Counted from the first letter of the stretch, positions 16,201 through 24,599 are shown. The stretch: 52,452 nt of DNA from Bacteroidota bacterium (GCA_016213405.1 JACRAM010000113.1:1-52452); one strand, 5' to 3'. The notes: generated by a model not told the origin, from the sequence alone. Translations and numbers: made by a program.

Positions 16201-16942
16201 AGGTGGAACCATCAGCACATGGAACTGGAACTTTGGCGATGGAACTCCGATAGATAACGGGATGAATCCTTCTCACATTTATTCTTCTGACGGAAATTAT
16301 AATGTCACGCTTACCGTTTCATCCAATAACGGATGCATCAGCTCTTTAACAATTCCTGTAATTGTATTTCAGCTTCCTGCTGCAGATTTTTCTTATTCAC
16401 CCGGTTCGCCCATTGGTCTTTCCGATGATGTATCATTCACCGACATATCCATCGGAGGTGCCGTGCAGTGGTGGTGGGATTTCGGAGACACAGCCACATC
16501 GCTTTCTCAGAATCCCATTCATGTTTTCACCGATATTGGAACTTATGTTATCACGCTCATAGTAGCTACCAATCACGGGTGCATGGATACCGTTCAGCGA
16601 CCGCTCGAAATACAGGACTATACGTTTTACATTCCCAATGCTTTCACTCCGAATGGAGATGGAAATAATGATTTTTTCTTTGGTGTGGGAATCGGCATAG
16701 TGGAATATGAAATGTTCATCTTTGACCGGTGGGGAAACCGGATTTTCTATTGCAAAGTGAACGACCCCGGTTCAAACGGGGCAGGGCTTCCGCAAACACT
16801 TCCCTGCATGTGGGATGGAAAAGTGGATGGTGGAATTTCAAGCGAGCGCGTGCAGGAAGATGTGTACGTTTGGAAAGTTCGCCTCAAAAATGTTTTCAAT
16901 CTGGAATATAATTTTATCGGCACTGTCACGGTGGTGAGATAG
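13205..16942 (+). CDS. Giant PKD-repeat surface protein with T9SS type B (gliding-type) tail
   Basis: 1245 residues. Signal peptide (hydrophobic 8-28, FPQ cleavage), a calcium-loop motif NGIDDDGDGLIDLND near 92-106, a jelly-roll-like domain (about 117-320), one Ig-like domain, then nine PKD domains in tandem (about 405-1135), each with a W-x-F/W-GD core such as WNWNFGDGNTSTLQNPS. The tail (about 1138-1245: IPNAFTPNGDGNNDFFF, FDRWGNRIF, VYVWKVRL, GTVTVVR) is the gliding-motility-associated type B sorting domain. It should be exported by T9SS and held at the surface through a PorP/SprF-like protein. It is paralogous to the next gene. A 21-bp palindromic insertion splits its tail at 16765-16787. 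Confidence 0.93.
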   Translation: MKNINKTFFYFFLKSLFLLLILFSFCIDGFPQKNVGANKIISDSAAIPFYITKNKVLPVEKNHNPQQKPIAPSAKKIPPITFAGEICNNGIDDDGDGLIDLNDTAECVCNGFGGGSSSVPSLIPNQSFEQMNCCPSSYSQVSCATGWIQASTATSDYMNTCGIVFGAATSAGLVPFPDGNGILGAIFSPGWQEYVGSCLSSPMLAGQSYTLQMNIASTPIDNFGGVCNGGVIDFSAIDIVIYGSTNCGNLPFSGVGCPPSPWQVLGFTNYTPVSSWGIISITFTPPVNINAIIFGSPCTLPPSYSPPSGCYPYFYYDNILLNTTASFSPLTINQTGIYCQNNIVITSHTDTSGGTWQWYENGIAIAGQNDSILDISGNNLPPGAYTAVYTVGSNCDMITDTVPVPPPPIVANFSATSVCLGNPTLFTDLSTGGATSWSWSFGDGNTSTLQNPSNTYAAAGNYTVTLTVLGAGGCDSAIPYPITVYPQPLAAFVATTVCLGNATQFTDQSTGGGTAWNWNFGDGNTSTLQSPSHTYSASGTYTATLNVSATPGGCNSVITQVVTVNAQPTANFSATSVCINNPTQFTDLSTGGGTSWSWNFGDGNTSTLQNPSNTYAASGNYTVTLTVTAPGGCTSTFSLPATVYPQAIANFSATTVCVNTPSTQFADLSTGAATWNWNFGDPASGGNNISSQQNPSHSYTASGTYSVTLIATTNNGCSDTLTQIITVNPKPAATFIVTTACFNNATVFTDLSTGNPTQWDWDFGDGNDTTLQNPSHTYNTAGTYTATLIATNTNGCKDTIALVVTVNPLPFANFSATSVCVGNTTCFVDSTTISSGAVTGWGWNFGDPNSGANNISNLQNPCHLFTASGNFVVILTATSNNGCQSTTNLPVVVYSLPVAAFTANNVCQNIQTSFTDGSFNVTQWAWNFGDGNTSALQSPGHIYQQSGTYTVTLIVTSAGSCTDTVTGTVTVYPLPVPSFIADSVCEGLPTSFTDLSLVSGGTISTWNWNFGDGTPIDNGMNPSHIYSSDGNYNVTLTVSSNNGCISSLTIPVIVFQLPAADFSYSPGSPIGLSDDVSFTDISIGGAVQWWWDFGDTATSLSQNPIHVFTDIGTYVITLIVATNHGCMDTVQRPLEIQDYTFYIPNAFTPNGDGNNDFFFGVGIGIVEYEMFIFDRWGNRIFYCKVNDPGSNGAGLPQTLPCMWDGKVDGGISSERVQEDVYVWKVRLKNVFNLEYNFIGTVTVVR
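16765..16787. repeat. Palindromic insertion in a type B sorting tail
   Basis: CCCCGGTTCAAACGGGGC is a short stem-loop that adds PGSNGAG between NDP and LPQTLP. The paralogue at 17083 reads NDVPQTLP with no insert at the equivalent site (near 20983). Confidence 0.7.
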
Positions 16943-17000
16943 TATTGTTTTTGTTTATAAAATAGTCCTTCCTTTTTTTATGTATTCTCCTTTGAAAACC

Positions 17001-17078
17001 TATCTTTGTTTAGTTATAAACACTAAATGTTTTCTTTCTGCACTAAAGGCAACTAAATAATAATTTTATCGTCCTAAT
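17001..17078 (+). promoter_or_regulatory. Promoter and conserved leader of the second giant PKD protein
   Basis: TATCTTTG at 17001-17008 followed by TTTAGTT, then CTAAAGGCAAC at 17043-17053 and ATTTTATCGTC at 17063-17073, 10 bp before the ATG. This matches the leader at 13118-13198. Confidence 0.6.
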
Positions 17079-17082
17079 CAAG

Positions 17083-20000
17083 ATGAACAGTTTTTATAAT
17101 ATATTTTTTTCTTTATTCATCCGCGTCAGCTATTTTCCTGCACTTATTCTATCCTTGATAAGTTCGTCCAATGTTTTCTGCCAGACAACCGTAAATTTTA
17201 ATTATACAGGATCAGCGCAGACATGGATTGTTCCTAACTGTGTGAACACAATTACAGTAACTGCTGTTGGCGCACAGGGTGGCGGACCTAATGGCGGTTT
17301 AGGCGCCACTGTTACCGCTACCGTTGCTGTTACGCCCGGACAAGTATTACAGATAAATGTAGGCGGGCAAGGAACAGTACCCGGTGCCGGTTGGAATGGA
17401 GGAGGGGCAGGACAAAGTGCGATAGGTACCCCTTCCTGTTTCCCTCCTTACACAGCCCTCGACAATACTTCTTTTGGTGGAGGAGGCGGGTCAGATATAA
17501 GGATAGCCCCCAACACTCTTGCTAACCGTTTAATTGTTGGTGCAGGCGGAGGCGGCATGGGTGGCGGAGATACCGATGCAAATGGTGGAAATGGTGATTG
17601 CAATACGGGAACTAACGGTGTGAGTCCTTTTGGACAAGGTGGTTTTGGTGCAACACAAATAGCCGGAGGCGCTGGCGGTCCGCCATGGATAGCAAGTGGC
17701 AACGCGGGGCAATCTGGTGTGTTGGGTGTAGGAGGCGCGGGTGGTTCAGACCCATGTTATAACGTAGGTCCGGGTGGAGGCGGAGGCGGAGGTTATTATG
17801 GAGGTGGCGGTGGCGGAAGCGATTGTTTTTCAAGTTGTCCGCTCGGTGGAGGCGGAGGCGGAGGCGGTTCATGCCTTGTACCTGCTGGCGGAAGCTGCAC
17901 CGGAGCTAATAATCCCGGAAACGGACAGATAACAATAGCTTATGTCGCAGCCGGTTTCACTTCTACTACCTCATCTGCAAATCCTAACTGTAGTGGAGGA
18001 ACAGGAAGTGCATGTGTCACACCAGGAGGTGGAACTCCTCCTTATACATACGTATGGAGTCCAAGCGGAGGAAATTCTTCCTGCGCGACAGGATTATCAG
18101 CAGGAAATTATACTGTAACCGTTACCGATGCCAGTGCCAGCGGATGTTCATCTACAAATACTGTCACCATCACCCAGCCAGCGGTACTTAACGCTGCTAC
18201 GAGTTTTACAAATGAACTCTGCGGTCAATCAAACGGAACGGCAACGGTTAGTCCTTCAGGAGGTACTCCCGGATATAATTTTTTATGGAGTAACGGTCAA
18301 ATAGCTTCCACCGCCACAGGGCTTGCTGCCGGCAATTATTCTGTAACCATTACCGATGCAAATGGATGTACTTACAATACGGTTGTTGCTGTAGGTTCTA
18401 CAGGAGGTCCCACTGCCACAACCTCTGCAACCAATGTTTCCTGCAAGGGCGGAAGCAATGGAACAGCAAGTGTAACAGCATCAAACGGAACGCCTGCTTA
18501 CACGTATGTATGGAGCAACGGGCAAACTACTGCCACTGCCACAGGTCTTTCAGCAGGAAATTATTCCGTGATTGTTACGGATGCTTCCTGTTCTCCATCG
18601 GGAGTGGAGTTAGTAAACAACGGAGACTTCAGCGCGGGCAACGCTGGTTTTTCAAGCGGCTATTCTTATTGCAATATGCCCGGATGCATGGGACCCGAAG
18701 GCACGTATGGAGTTGGCACCAACCCCATTTTTTACAATGGCGGTTTTTGTGTTTGCGGTGACCACACTTCCGGTTCAGGAAACATGATGGTGGTGAACGG
18801 TGCGGGAATTCCCGGAAGCAATGTTTGGTGCCAGACAATTCCTGTCACTCCAAACACAACATATAATTTTTCTACATGGGTCACCAGCATTAATCCGAGC
18901 AGCCCTGCCATCCTGCAGTTTTACATAAACGGCATTCCGCTCTGCGCCTCTTTTAACGCACCTCCTGCCTGCTGCGTTTGGCTGCAGTTCTTCTGCGTGT
19001 GGAATTCAGGAGCGAACACATCGGCAAATATTTGCATTGTAAATCAAAACACAACGCTTGGCGGAAATGATTTTGCGCTGGATGATATTTCTTTTCAGGC
19101 ATGTACTTCGTGCAGCACAACGGCAGTGATTACCGTCACGGAACCGCCTGCACTCGTTATTACAAACGTAAGTTCAACGAATGAATTCTGTAATCGTTCT
19201 GACGGAACGGCAACAGTAGCAGCGGCAGGAGGAACAGGCGGATTCACCTATTTGTGGAATCCCTCCGCGCAAATCACTTCCACTGCCACAGGGCTTGCTG
19301 CAGGAAATTATTCTGTGACTGTTACCGATGCCAACGGATGCACGCATGACACCATGATTGTTGTGAACTTCACGCCCGGTCCCACCGCCAATGCAGGAAC
19401 GGACGCAAGCATTTGTTTCGGCTTCTCAACTTCTCTCAGCGCAACAGGTGGAGGAAGTTATGTATGGTCGCCAGCAGCGGGACTGAACAATCCTGCCATT
19501 TCAAATCCGGTCTCTACTCCTGCTTCCACCACTTCCTATACCATCACCGTAACCGATGCAAACAACTGCACGGCAACCGATGATGTGCTGATTACGGTGA
19601 ATCCGAAACCTATTGCCTCTTTCACGGTGACCTCCAATTGCTTCAACAACCCGACTGTCTTTACCGACCAATCTTCCAATGGAAATATAACACAGTGGAA
19701 TTGGGATTTTGGCGACACGCCTCCTGCTTTTTCCACTTTGCAAAACCCTTCGCACACCTACAATGCAGCAGGCACTTATACCGCCACTCTTATTGTTACC
19801 ACTGCTGAAGGATGCAAAGACACTGCTTCCTTAACGGTGGTGGTATTCCCGGTTCCTTCGGTGAATTTTTCTTCCGGCAACGTATGCATCAATTCTCCCA
19901 CTTGCTTCACTGACCTGTCCACTATTTCTTCCGGCAGCATTTCCGCATGGAGCTGGAATTTTGCCGACCCCAATTCAGGAGCGAATAATATTTCCAACTT

Positions 20001-21141
20001 GCAGAACCCCTGCCACACTTACACTGCCGCAGGCACTTACACGGTGGTGCTCACCGTTTCCTCAAACAACAATTGCCAGAGCACCACCATTCTTCAAACC
20101 ACTGTTTTAACTCCGCCCGTTGCTTTATTCACCGCGCCCGATGTTTGCCTGAACGCGCCCACTGTTTTTACTGACGGCTCAACAGGACCCACCAGCTGGT
20201 CATGGCAATTTGGCGATGGAGGAACTTCGGGTGTGCAGAATCCGCAGCACACGTATCTCGGTTATGGAAATTATATTGTCACGCTCATTGTTTCTTCGGG
20301 AGCCACTTGCGCGGATACCGCTTACGATACGGTGCTGGTGAATCCATTGCCGGTGGTGAATTTTGCTGCCGATAAAGTTTGCATAGGAGATACAACTTCT
20401 TTCACTGATTTGTCGTTCATTCCTGCCGGAACTATTTCTTCTTGGAACTGGAATTTTGGCGATGGCAATTCCGACACGGTTCAATTTCCTGTTCATGCGT
20501 ACGCCTCCGCAGGAAACTATAATGTTACGCTTACCTGCACCTCCAACAATAATTGCACGAGCTCCGTTACGATTTCTGTGTTGGTTTATCCTCTTCCTAT
20601 AGCTGACTTTTTATCTTCTCCCGCGCCCACCATTGATTTGATTGACCCGGCTGAATTCAACGACCTCTCCACCGGAGCGCCCGTGCAATGGTTTTGGAAT
20701 TTTGGCGACAGCACAGGCGACACCGTGCAGAATCCTTTTCATCTTTATGCCGACACAGGCGCGTATGTGGTTACGCTCATAGTTGTTTCCAACAACGGAT
20801 GCAGGGATACGGTGCAGAAGACGGTTGAAGTAAAAGATTTTGTTTTTTATATTCCCAACACCTTCACTCCGAACGGTGACGAGCTGAATGATTTTTTCTT
20901 CGGCACGGGGCTTGGAATCACCCAATACGAAATGAGCATCTTTAACCGCTGGGGCAATTTAATTTTTACCTGCAAGGTGAACGATGTTCCGCAAACGCTG
21001 CCCTGCATGTGGGATGGTAAAGCAAGAGGCGGCAGTTCAAAGGAACGGGTGCAGGAGGATGTGTATGTATACAAAATAAAATTCACCAGCGTGTTTGGCA
21101 GGGAATATAATTTTGTGGGGCAGGTGAACGTAGTGAAATGA
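17083..21141 (+). CDS. Giant glycine-rich/SprB/PKD surface protein with T9SS type B tail
   Basis: 1352 residues. Signal peptide (cleavage near VFCQ), a glycine-rich beta domain (about 40-290, with long runs of Gly around GGGGGGYYGGGGGG), SprB repeats from about 296 (TPPYTYVWS, LSAGNYTVTVTDA), a 173-residue carbohydrate-binding-like domain nested in the fourth SprB repeat (about 504-676), further SprB/Ig units, five PKD domains (about 840-1245) and the type B tail (IPNTFTPNGDELNDFFF to VGQVNVVK). SprB is the mobile adhesin of gliding Flavobacteria, so an adhesive, possibly motile role is likely. The PKD-plus-tail part is paralogous to the preceding gene. No PorP/SprF gene is adjacent; it may use one of those at 45.7 or 49.5 kb. 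Confidence 0.93.
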   Translation: MNSFYNIFFSLFIRVSYFPALILSLISSSNVFCQTTVNFNYTGSAQTWIVPNCVNTITVTAVGAQGGGPNGGLGATVTATVAVTPGQVLQINVGGQGTVPGAGWNGGGAGQSAIGTPSCFPPYTALDNTSFGGGGGSDIRIAPNTLANRLIVGAGGGGMGGGDTDANGGNGDCNTGTNGVSPFGQGGFGATQIAGGAGGPPWIASGNAGQSGVLGVGGAGGSDPCYNVGPGGGGGGGYYGGGGGGSDCFSSCPLGGGGGGGGSCLVPAGGSCTGANNPGNGQITIAYVAAGFTSTTSSANPNCSGGTGSACVTPGGGTPPYTYVWSPSGGNSSCATGLSAGNYTVTVTDASASGCSSTNTVTITQPAVLNAATSFTNELCGQSNGTATVSPSGGTPGYNFLWSNGQIASTATGLAAGNYSVTITDANGCTYNTVVAVGSTGGPTATTSATNVSCKGGSNGTASVTASNGTPAYTYVWSNGQTTATATGLSAGNYSVIVTDASCSPSGVELVNNGDFSAGNAGFSSGYSYCNMPGCMGPEGTYGVGTNPIFYNGGFCVCGDHTSGSGNMMVVNGAGIPGSNVWCQTIPVTPNTTYNFSTWVTSINPSSPAILQFYINGIPLCASFNAPPACCVWLQFFCVWNSGANTSANICIVNQNTTLGGNDFALDDISFQACTSCSTTAVITVTEPPALVITNVSSTNEFCNRSDGTATVAAAGGTGGFTYLWNPSAQITSTATGLAAGNYSVTVTDANGCTHDTMIVVNFTPGPTANAGTDASICFGFSTSLSATGGGSYVWSPAAGLNNPAISNPVSTPASTTSYTITVTDANNCTATDDVLITVNPKPIASFTVTSNCFNNPTVFTDQSSNGNITQWNWDFGDTPPAFSTLQNPSHTYNAAGTYTATLIVTTAEGCKDTASLTVVVFPVPSVNFSSGNVCINSPTCFTDLSTISSGSISAWSWNFADPNSGANNISNLQNPCHTYTAAGTYTVVLTVSSNNNCQSTTILQTTVLTPPVALFTAPDVCLNAPTVFTDGSTGPTSWSWQFGDGGTSGVQNPQHTYLGYGNYIVTLIVSSGATCADTAYDTVLVNPLPVVNFAADKVCIGDTTSFTDLSFIPAGTISSWNWNFGDGNSDTVQFPVHAYASAGNYNVTLTCTSNNNCTSSVTISVLVYPLPIADFLSSPAPTIDLIDPAEFNDLSTGAPVQWFWNFGDSTGDTVQNPFHLYADTGAYVVTLIVVSNNGCRDTVQKTVEVKDFVFYIPNTFTPNGDELNDFFFGTGLGITQYEMSIFNRWGNLIFTCKVNDVPQTLPCMWDGKARGGSSKERVQEDVYVYKIKFTSVFGREYNFVGQVNVVK

Positions 21142-21186
21142 GAAATGCCTTTCCTGATAACTATCGGGACGAAAGTTTGTTTTTCA

Positions 21187-21245
21187 TCGGCAGTTTCTTC
21201 TGACCCTTCGGAGGTTTGCTCCGTGCTTTCGAAACTTTCTGCCGA
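21187..21245. repeat. Hairpin after the second giant gene
   Basis: TCGGCAGTTTC at 21187-21197 returns as GAAACTTTCTGCCGA at 21231-21245, with GACCCTTCGGAGG in the loop (a word shared with 12780). The spacer 21142-21298 contains nothing else I can name. Confidence 0.55.
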
Positions 21246-21298
21246 CCCTTGGTACATAAACACAATTAACTATTTTTACCATTCTTTTTTTGAAATCT

Positions 21299-22279
21299 AT
21301 GCAAAACGTTTTCATCACAGGAGGAGCAGGATATGTGGGAGCAGTGCTTGTGCCAAAACTTCTTACTAAAGGCTACAAAGTAACTGTTCTTGATTTGATG
21401 ATTTATGGAGAAGAGGTGCTTCCCAAACATCCTAATCTAAAATCTATAAAGGGAGATATACGCGACCAAAAACTTTTGAAAGAACTTTTGCCCGGTCATG
21501 ATGCGGTGATTCATCTCGCTTGTATCTCTAATGACCCAAGCTTTGAACTCAATCCAACTCTTGGCAAATCCATCAACCTCGATGCCTTTGAACCGCTTGT
21601 GAAAATCTCTAAAGATTCCGGAGTAAAGCGATTCATGTATGCCTCTTCCTCCAGCGTGTATGGAATAAAAGAAGAGTCCAATGTTCACGAGGGAATGAAA
21701 CTCGAGCCGCTCACCGACTATTCTCTTTTCAAAGCGCAGTGCGAAGAGGTATTAGAAAAATATCGTAGTGCTGATTTCACTACGCTAACGATTCGTCCTG
21801 CCACCGTTTGCGGATACAGCCCGCGCCTGCGTTTGGATTTAACGGTGAACATTCTCACCAATCTTGCTGTGAACAAAGGAGAAATCACCGTGTTTGGCGG
21901 AGAGCAGAAGCGCCCGAATATTCACATTGAAGACATGACGGATTTATACATCATGCTGCTCGAACTTCCGAAAGAAAAAATTTCCGGAAAGATTTGGAAT
22001 GCCGGTTATGAAAATCATAAGGTGAAAGAAATTGCGCAGATGGTGAAGAATGTTGTCGGGGAGAATGTGAACATCATCACCACTACCACCAACGATAACC
22101 GCTCGTATCATATTTCTTCCGAAAAAATAAAAAAGGATATTGGATTTGTCCCAAAGCATACCATTGAAGATGCGGTGAAAGATTTGAAAAATGCTTTTGA
22201 AAAAGGATTGATCCCGAATTCTTTTACTGACGATAAATATTTTAATGTGAAACTTATGCAACACATTAATTTGCAATAA
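21299..22279 (+). CDS. NAD-dependent sugar-nucleotide epimerase/dehydratase (extended SDR)
   Basis: 326 residues from the ATG at 21299; a TTG nine bases upstream is in frame, but the Rossmann strand begins right after this ATG. NAD motif is TGGAGYVG (about 7-14); the catalytic part is ASSSSVYG with YSLFK (Tyr-x3-Lys) near 145-150. Members act on UDP-, GDP- or dTDP-sugars, or on ADP-heptose. It opens the surface-glycan cluster, followed by a DegT aminotransferase. The exact substrate cannot be told; in context it could supply the keto-sugar for the aminotransferase, or be the missing heptose epimerase. Confidence 0.88.
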   Translation: MQNVFITGGAGYVGAVLVPKLLTKGYKVTVLDLMIYGEEVLPKHPNLKSIKGDIRDQKLLKELLPGHDAVIHLACISNDPSFELNPTLGKSINLDAFEPLVKISKDSGVKRFMYASSSSVYGIKEESNVHEGMKLEPLTDYSLFKAQCEEVLEKYRSADFTTLTIRPATVCGYSPRLRLDLTVNILTNLAVNKGEITVFGGEQKRPNIHIEDMTDLYIMLLELPKEKISGKIWNAGYENHKVKEIAQMVKNVVGENVNIITTTTNDNRSYHISSEKIKKDIGFVPKHTIEDAVKDLKNAFEKGLIPNSFTDDKYFNVKLMQHINLQ

Positions 22280-22287
22280 AAAATATT

Positions 22288-22374
22288 GGAACGCTGATGA
22301 CGCTGATAAGACTGATTTTCACGGATTTAATCTGCGTGCATCTGCAACATCTGCGTTATCCGCGTTCTATTTTC
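22288..22374. repeat. Gene-free hairpin with the same words as GxxExxY copy 1
   Basis: The left arm starts GGAACGCTGATGACGCTGAT at 22288, and the right arm read inverted is AGAACGCGGATAACGCAGAT. The words match the right arm of the GxxExxY gene at 25603-26025 (also AGAACGCTGATGACGCTGAT inverted). Here the arms are separated by only a few bases instead of a gene. It fills the spacer between the epimerase and aminotransferase genes. Confidence 0.8.
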
Positions 22375-22376
22375 CT

Positions 22377-23486
22377 ATGAAAGTACCATACATTAATTTA
22401 GCACTTCAGCATCAGGACATTAAGCAAGAACTTCTTTCTGCTGTTGAAAAAGTTTTGGTGAGCGGACAATTTATTCTGGGAGAAGAAGTAAAAAAGTTTG
22501 AAACAAGTCTTGCGAAGATTGCCGGAACAAAATACGCCATTGGCGTTGACAATGGAACAGATGCTTTGGTTCTTGCTTTAAAAGCGCTTGGAATCGGAAA
22601 AGGAGATGAAGTGATTACCGCTCCAAATTCTTTTCTGGCTTCCGCTTCGTGCATTTCTCTCGTTGGAGCAAAAATTGTTTTTGCCGATGTGCGCGATGAT
22701 TTCAACCTTGACCCTGAAAAAGTGGAGAAAGCAATCACGAAAAAAACAAAAGCAGTCATAGCCGTTCATCTTACAGGCAGACCTGCCGGCATGGATGCGC
22801 TTCAAAAAATCTGTAAGCGAAAAAAAATCCATCTTATAGAAGATTGCGCGCAGGCAGTAAGCGCTGAATACAACGGAAAGCGTGTCGGTTCTTTCGGAAT
22901 CGTAAACATATTTAGTTTGCATCCATTAAAAAATCTCAGCGCGGCAGGAGATGGGGGAGCGCTGACCACAAATAATGACAAACTTTACTCATGGCTTTCC
23001 CGCGCGCGCAATCACGGATTGAAAAACCGTGATGAATGTGATTTCTGGAGTATGAACTCGCGATTGGATAATCTTCAGGCGGCAATACTGAATGTGAAGC
23101 TGAACTATTTTGAACAGTGGACAGAGCGAAGAAGAAAAATTGCTGCTATCTATTATTCCCGATTGAAACATCTTGATATGATTGTTCCGCACGACCAACC
23201 GAATGAGAAAGCGGTATATCACACATTCATCATACAAACAAAATTCCGCGATGAGTTGAAAAAGTTTTTATCCGATAACGGAGTTGATTCAAAAGTTCAT
23301 TATCCGATCCCGATTCATTTTCAGAAATCGGCAAAGAGTTTGGGATACAAGAAGGGAAGTTTTCCTGTAACTGAAAAGCAAGTAAAAACCATTTTGAGCT
23401 TACCCATCTACGCTGAACTCACCGATGAACAGGTGAATTATGTGTGCGATAAGGTAGTTGAGTTTTATAAATTGAAAAAGAATTAA
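22377..23486 (+). CDS. DegT/DnrJ/EryC1/StrS family sugar aminotransferase
   Basis: 369 residues with the fold-type I PLP layout: GTDALVLALKALGIGKGDEV near 60-80, HLTGRPAGMD, EDCAQAVSAEYNGK (Asp binding the PLP nitrogen) near 156-168, and SLHPLKNLSAAGDGGAL with the Schiff-base lysine near 186. These enzymes transfer an amino group from glutamate to a keto-sugar nucleotide. It follows an SDR epimerase, consistent with an amino-sugar for a surface polysaccharide or glycoprotein. Confidence 0.92.
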   Translation: MKVPYINLALQHQDIKQELLSAVEKVLVSGQFILGEEVKKFETSLAKIAGTKYAIGVDNGTDALVLALKALGIGKGDEVITAPNSFLASASCISLVGAKIVFADVRDDFNLDPEKVEKAITKKTKAVIAVHLTGRPAGMDALQKICKRKKIHLIEDCAQAVSAEYNGKRVGSFGIVNIFSLHPLKNLSAAGDGGALTTNNDKLYSWLSRARNHGLKNRDECDFWSMNSRLDNLQAAILNVKLNYFEQWTERRRKIAAIYYSRLKHLDMIVPHDQPNEKAVYHTFIIQTKFRDELKKFLSDNGVDSKVHYPIPIHFQKSAKSLGYKKGSFPVTEKQVKTILSLPIYAELTDEQVNYVCDKVVEFYKLKKN

Positions 23487-23497
23487 TGAAATTATGT

Positions 23498-23513
23498 CCC
23501 CCGCTGGCGGGGG
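23498..23513. repeat. GC-rich palindrome
   Basis: CCCCCGC and GCGGGGG form a 7-bp perfect stem around TG, in the spacer before the methyltransferase gene. Confidence 0.6.
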
Positions 23514-23562
23514 CAGGTGTGTATAACAATCAGAGAACAAAAATCAGAAGAGCAATTACAAC

Positions 23563-24594
23563 ATGAATAACCCCTTGGAACAAAAATTTCTTTCGGTGCT
23601 TGAAAAGGACCGAAGCAAATTCATCAGCAAATGGATGATTGCCTGGGATTATCAGGAAATACGGAAGAAGCGTGGACTAAAATACAACGATGAACTTCCC
23701 GAAGATTTTTTTTCATATGGAGGGAAAGAAGATTTGGTGAAATGGATGAACTGGTTTCATTTTGATTTCCCCGATTATTTCCCTTCATCGCTTACAGAAG
23801 ATTTGATTAAAGCAAGTTTGGAAAATGATAAAAGAATTCTCAGCAAGCTGAATCTCACTTATGATTTTCAGAATTATAATAAAAGAGTCGGAATTAATAA
23901 CGCGCATGATTTTCTTTTTCCGAATTTCTATCCCGTTCCTGAAAGGAACAAAATAAAAAACATAATTGATTTTGGCGCAGGTTACGGCAGGCAGGCAAAT
24001 CTTTTCACTTCAAAAATTTCTGAGTGCATTTATACAGCGGTTGACGCCATTCCAAATTCATATTGCCTGCAGAATTTATATTTCTCCCATCTCGACAAAC
24101 CTTTTTACGAATACATCGACAGTCAGGATAATTTCAAAATAGAAAACAACAGGAAAGGAATTTATCATCTGCCAACCTGGAGAAAAGATTTATTGCCCGA
24201 TAATTTTTATGACTTGGTAATGTGCGTTCAGGTTCTTCCTGAATTGAATTCTACGCTGGTACGTTCAATGCTGAAAGAGTTTCACCGTGCCCTCAAGCCC
24301 GGTGGAATGTTGTATATTCGTGACCATGCCAGTACGTGGAAACCCGCAGGGAAAATCAATGTGGACGAATTCCTTTCTGAGAATGGTTTTATACTTGAAT
24401 TCAAGCCGCACATCATCAATGAAAAAGACCTGCACGGAATTCCGCGCATCTGGAGAAAAATTGATTCTGAAGTTGTGAAATCTCAAACGATGTCGTTTGA
24501 CCGAAAACTAAAACAAACTATTGAAGATATTGATACGCTTTCTGGAGGATTGCTCCGAAAAGTTGTGAAGAAAGTAAAATCCCCGAAGGGGTAA
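23563..24594 (+). CDS. Class I SAM-dependent methyltransferase (putative sugar O-methyltransferase)
   Basis: 343 residues. A helical N-terminal part (about 1-125) precedes a Rossmann methyltransferase core: IIDFGAGYGRQANLF (motif I, about 131-145), YTAVDAIPN (motif II acid), LVMCVQVLPEL and ALKPGGMLYIRDHAS. It is flanked by sugar-nucleotide genes and its stop is 5 bp from the next start, so it probably methylates a glycan or glycan precursor. The N-terminal part belongs to no family I can name. Confidence 0.78.
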   Translation: MNNPLEQKFLSVLEKDRSKFISKWMIAWDYQEIRKKRGLKYNDELPEDFFSYGGKEDLVKWMNWFHFDFPDYFPSSLTEDLIKASLENDKRILSKLNLTYDFQNYNKRVGINNAHDFLFPNFYPVPERNKIKNIIDFGAGYGRQANLFTSKISECIYTAVDAIPNSYCLQNLYFSHLDKPFYEYIDSQDNFKIENNRKGIYHLPTWRKDLLPDNFYDLVMCVQVLPELNSTLVRSMLKEFHRALKPGGMLYIRDHASTWKPAGKINVDEFLSENGFILEFKPHIINEKDLHGIPRIWRKIDSEVVKSQTMSFDRKLKQTIEDIDTLSGGLLRKVVKKVKSPKG

Positions 24595-24599
24595 ACAAA

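Noticed and set aside
17448-17872. Minus-strand frames rich in Pro or Arg/His across the glycine-rich domain
   Set aside because: They are shadows of GGn codons of the true + strand gene.
21145-21369. 74-codon frame after the second giant gene
   Set aside because: It runs through the hairpin 21187-21245 and overlaps the true epimerase start in another frame.
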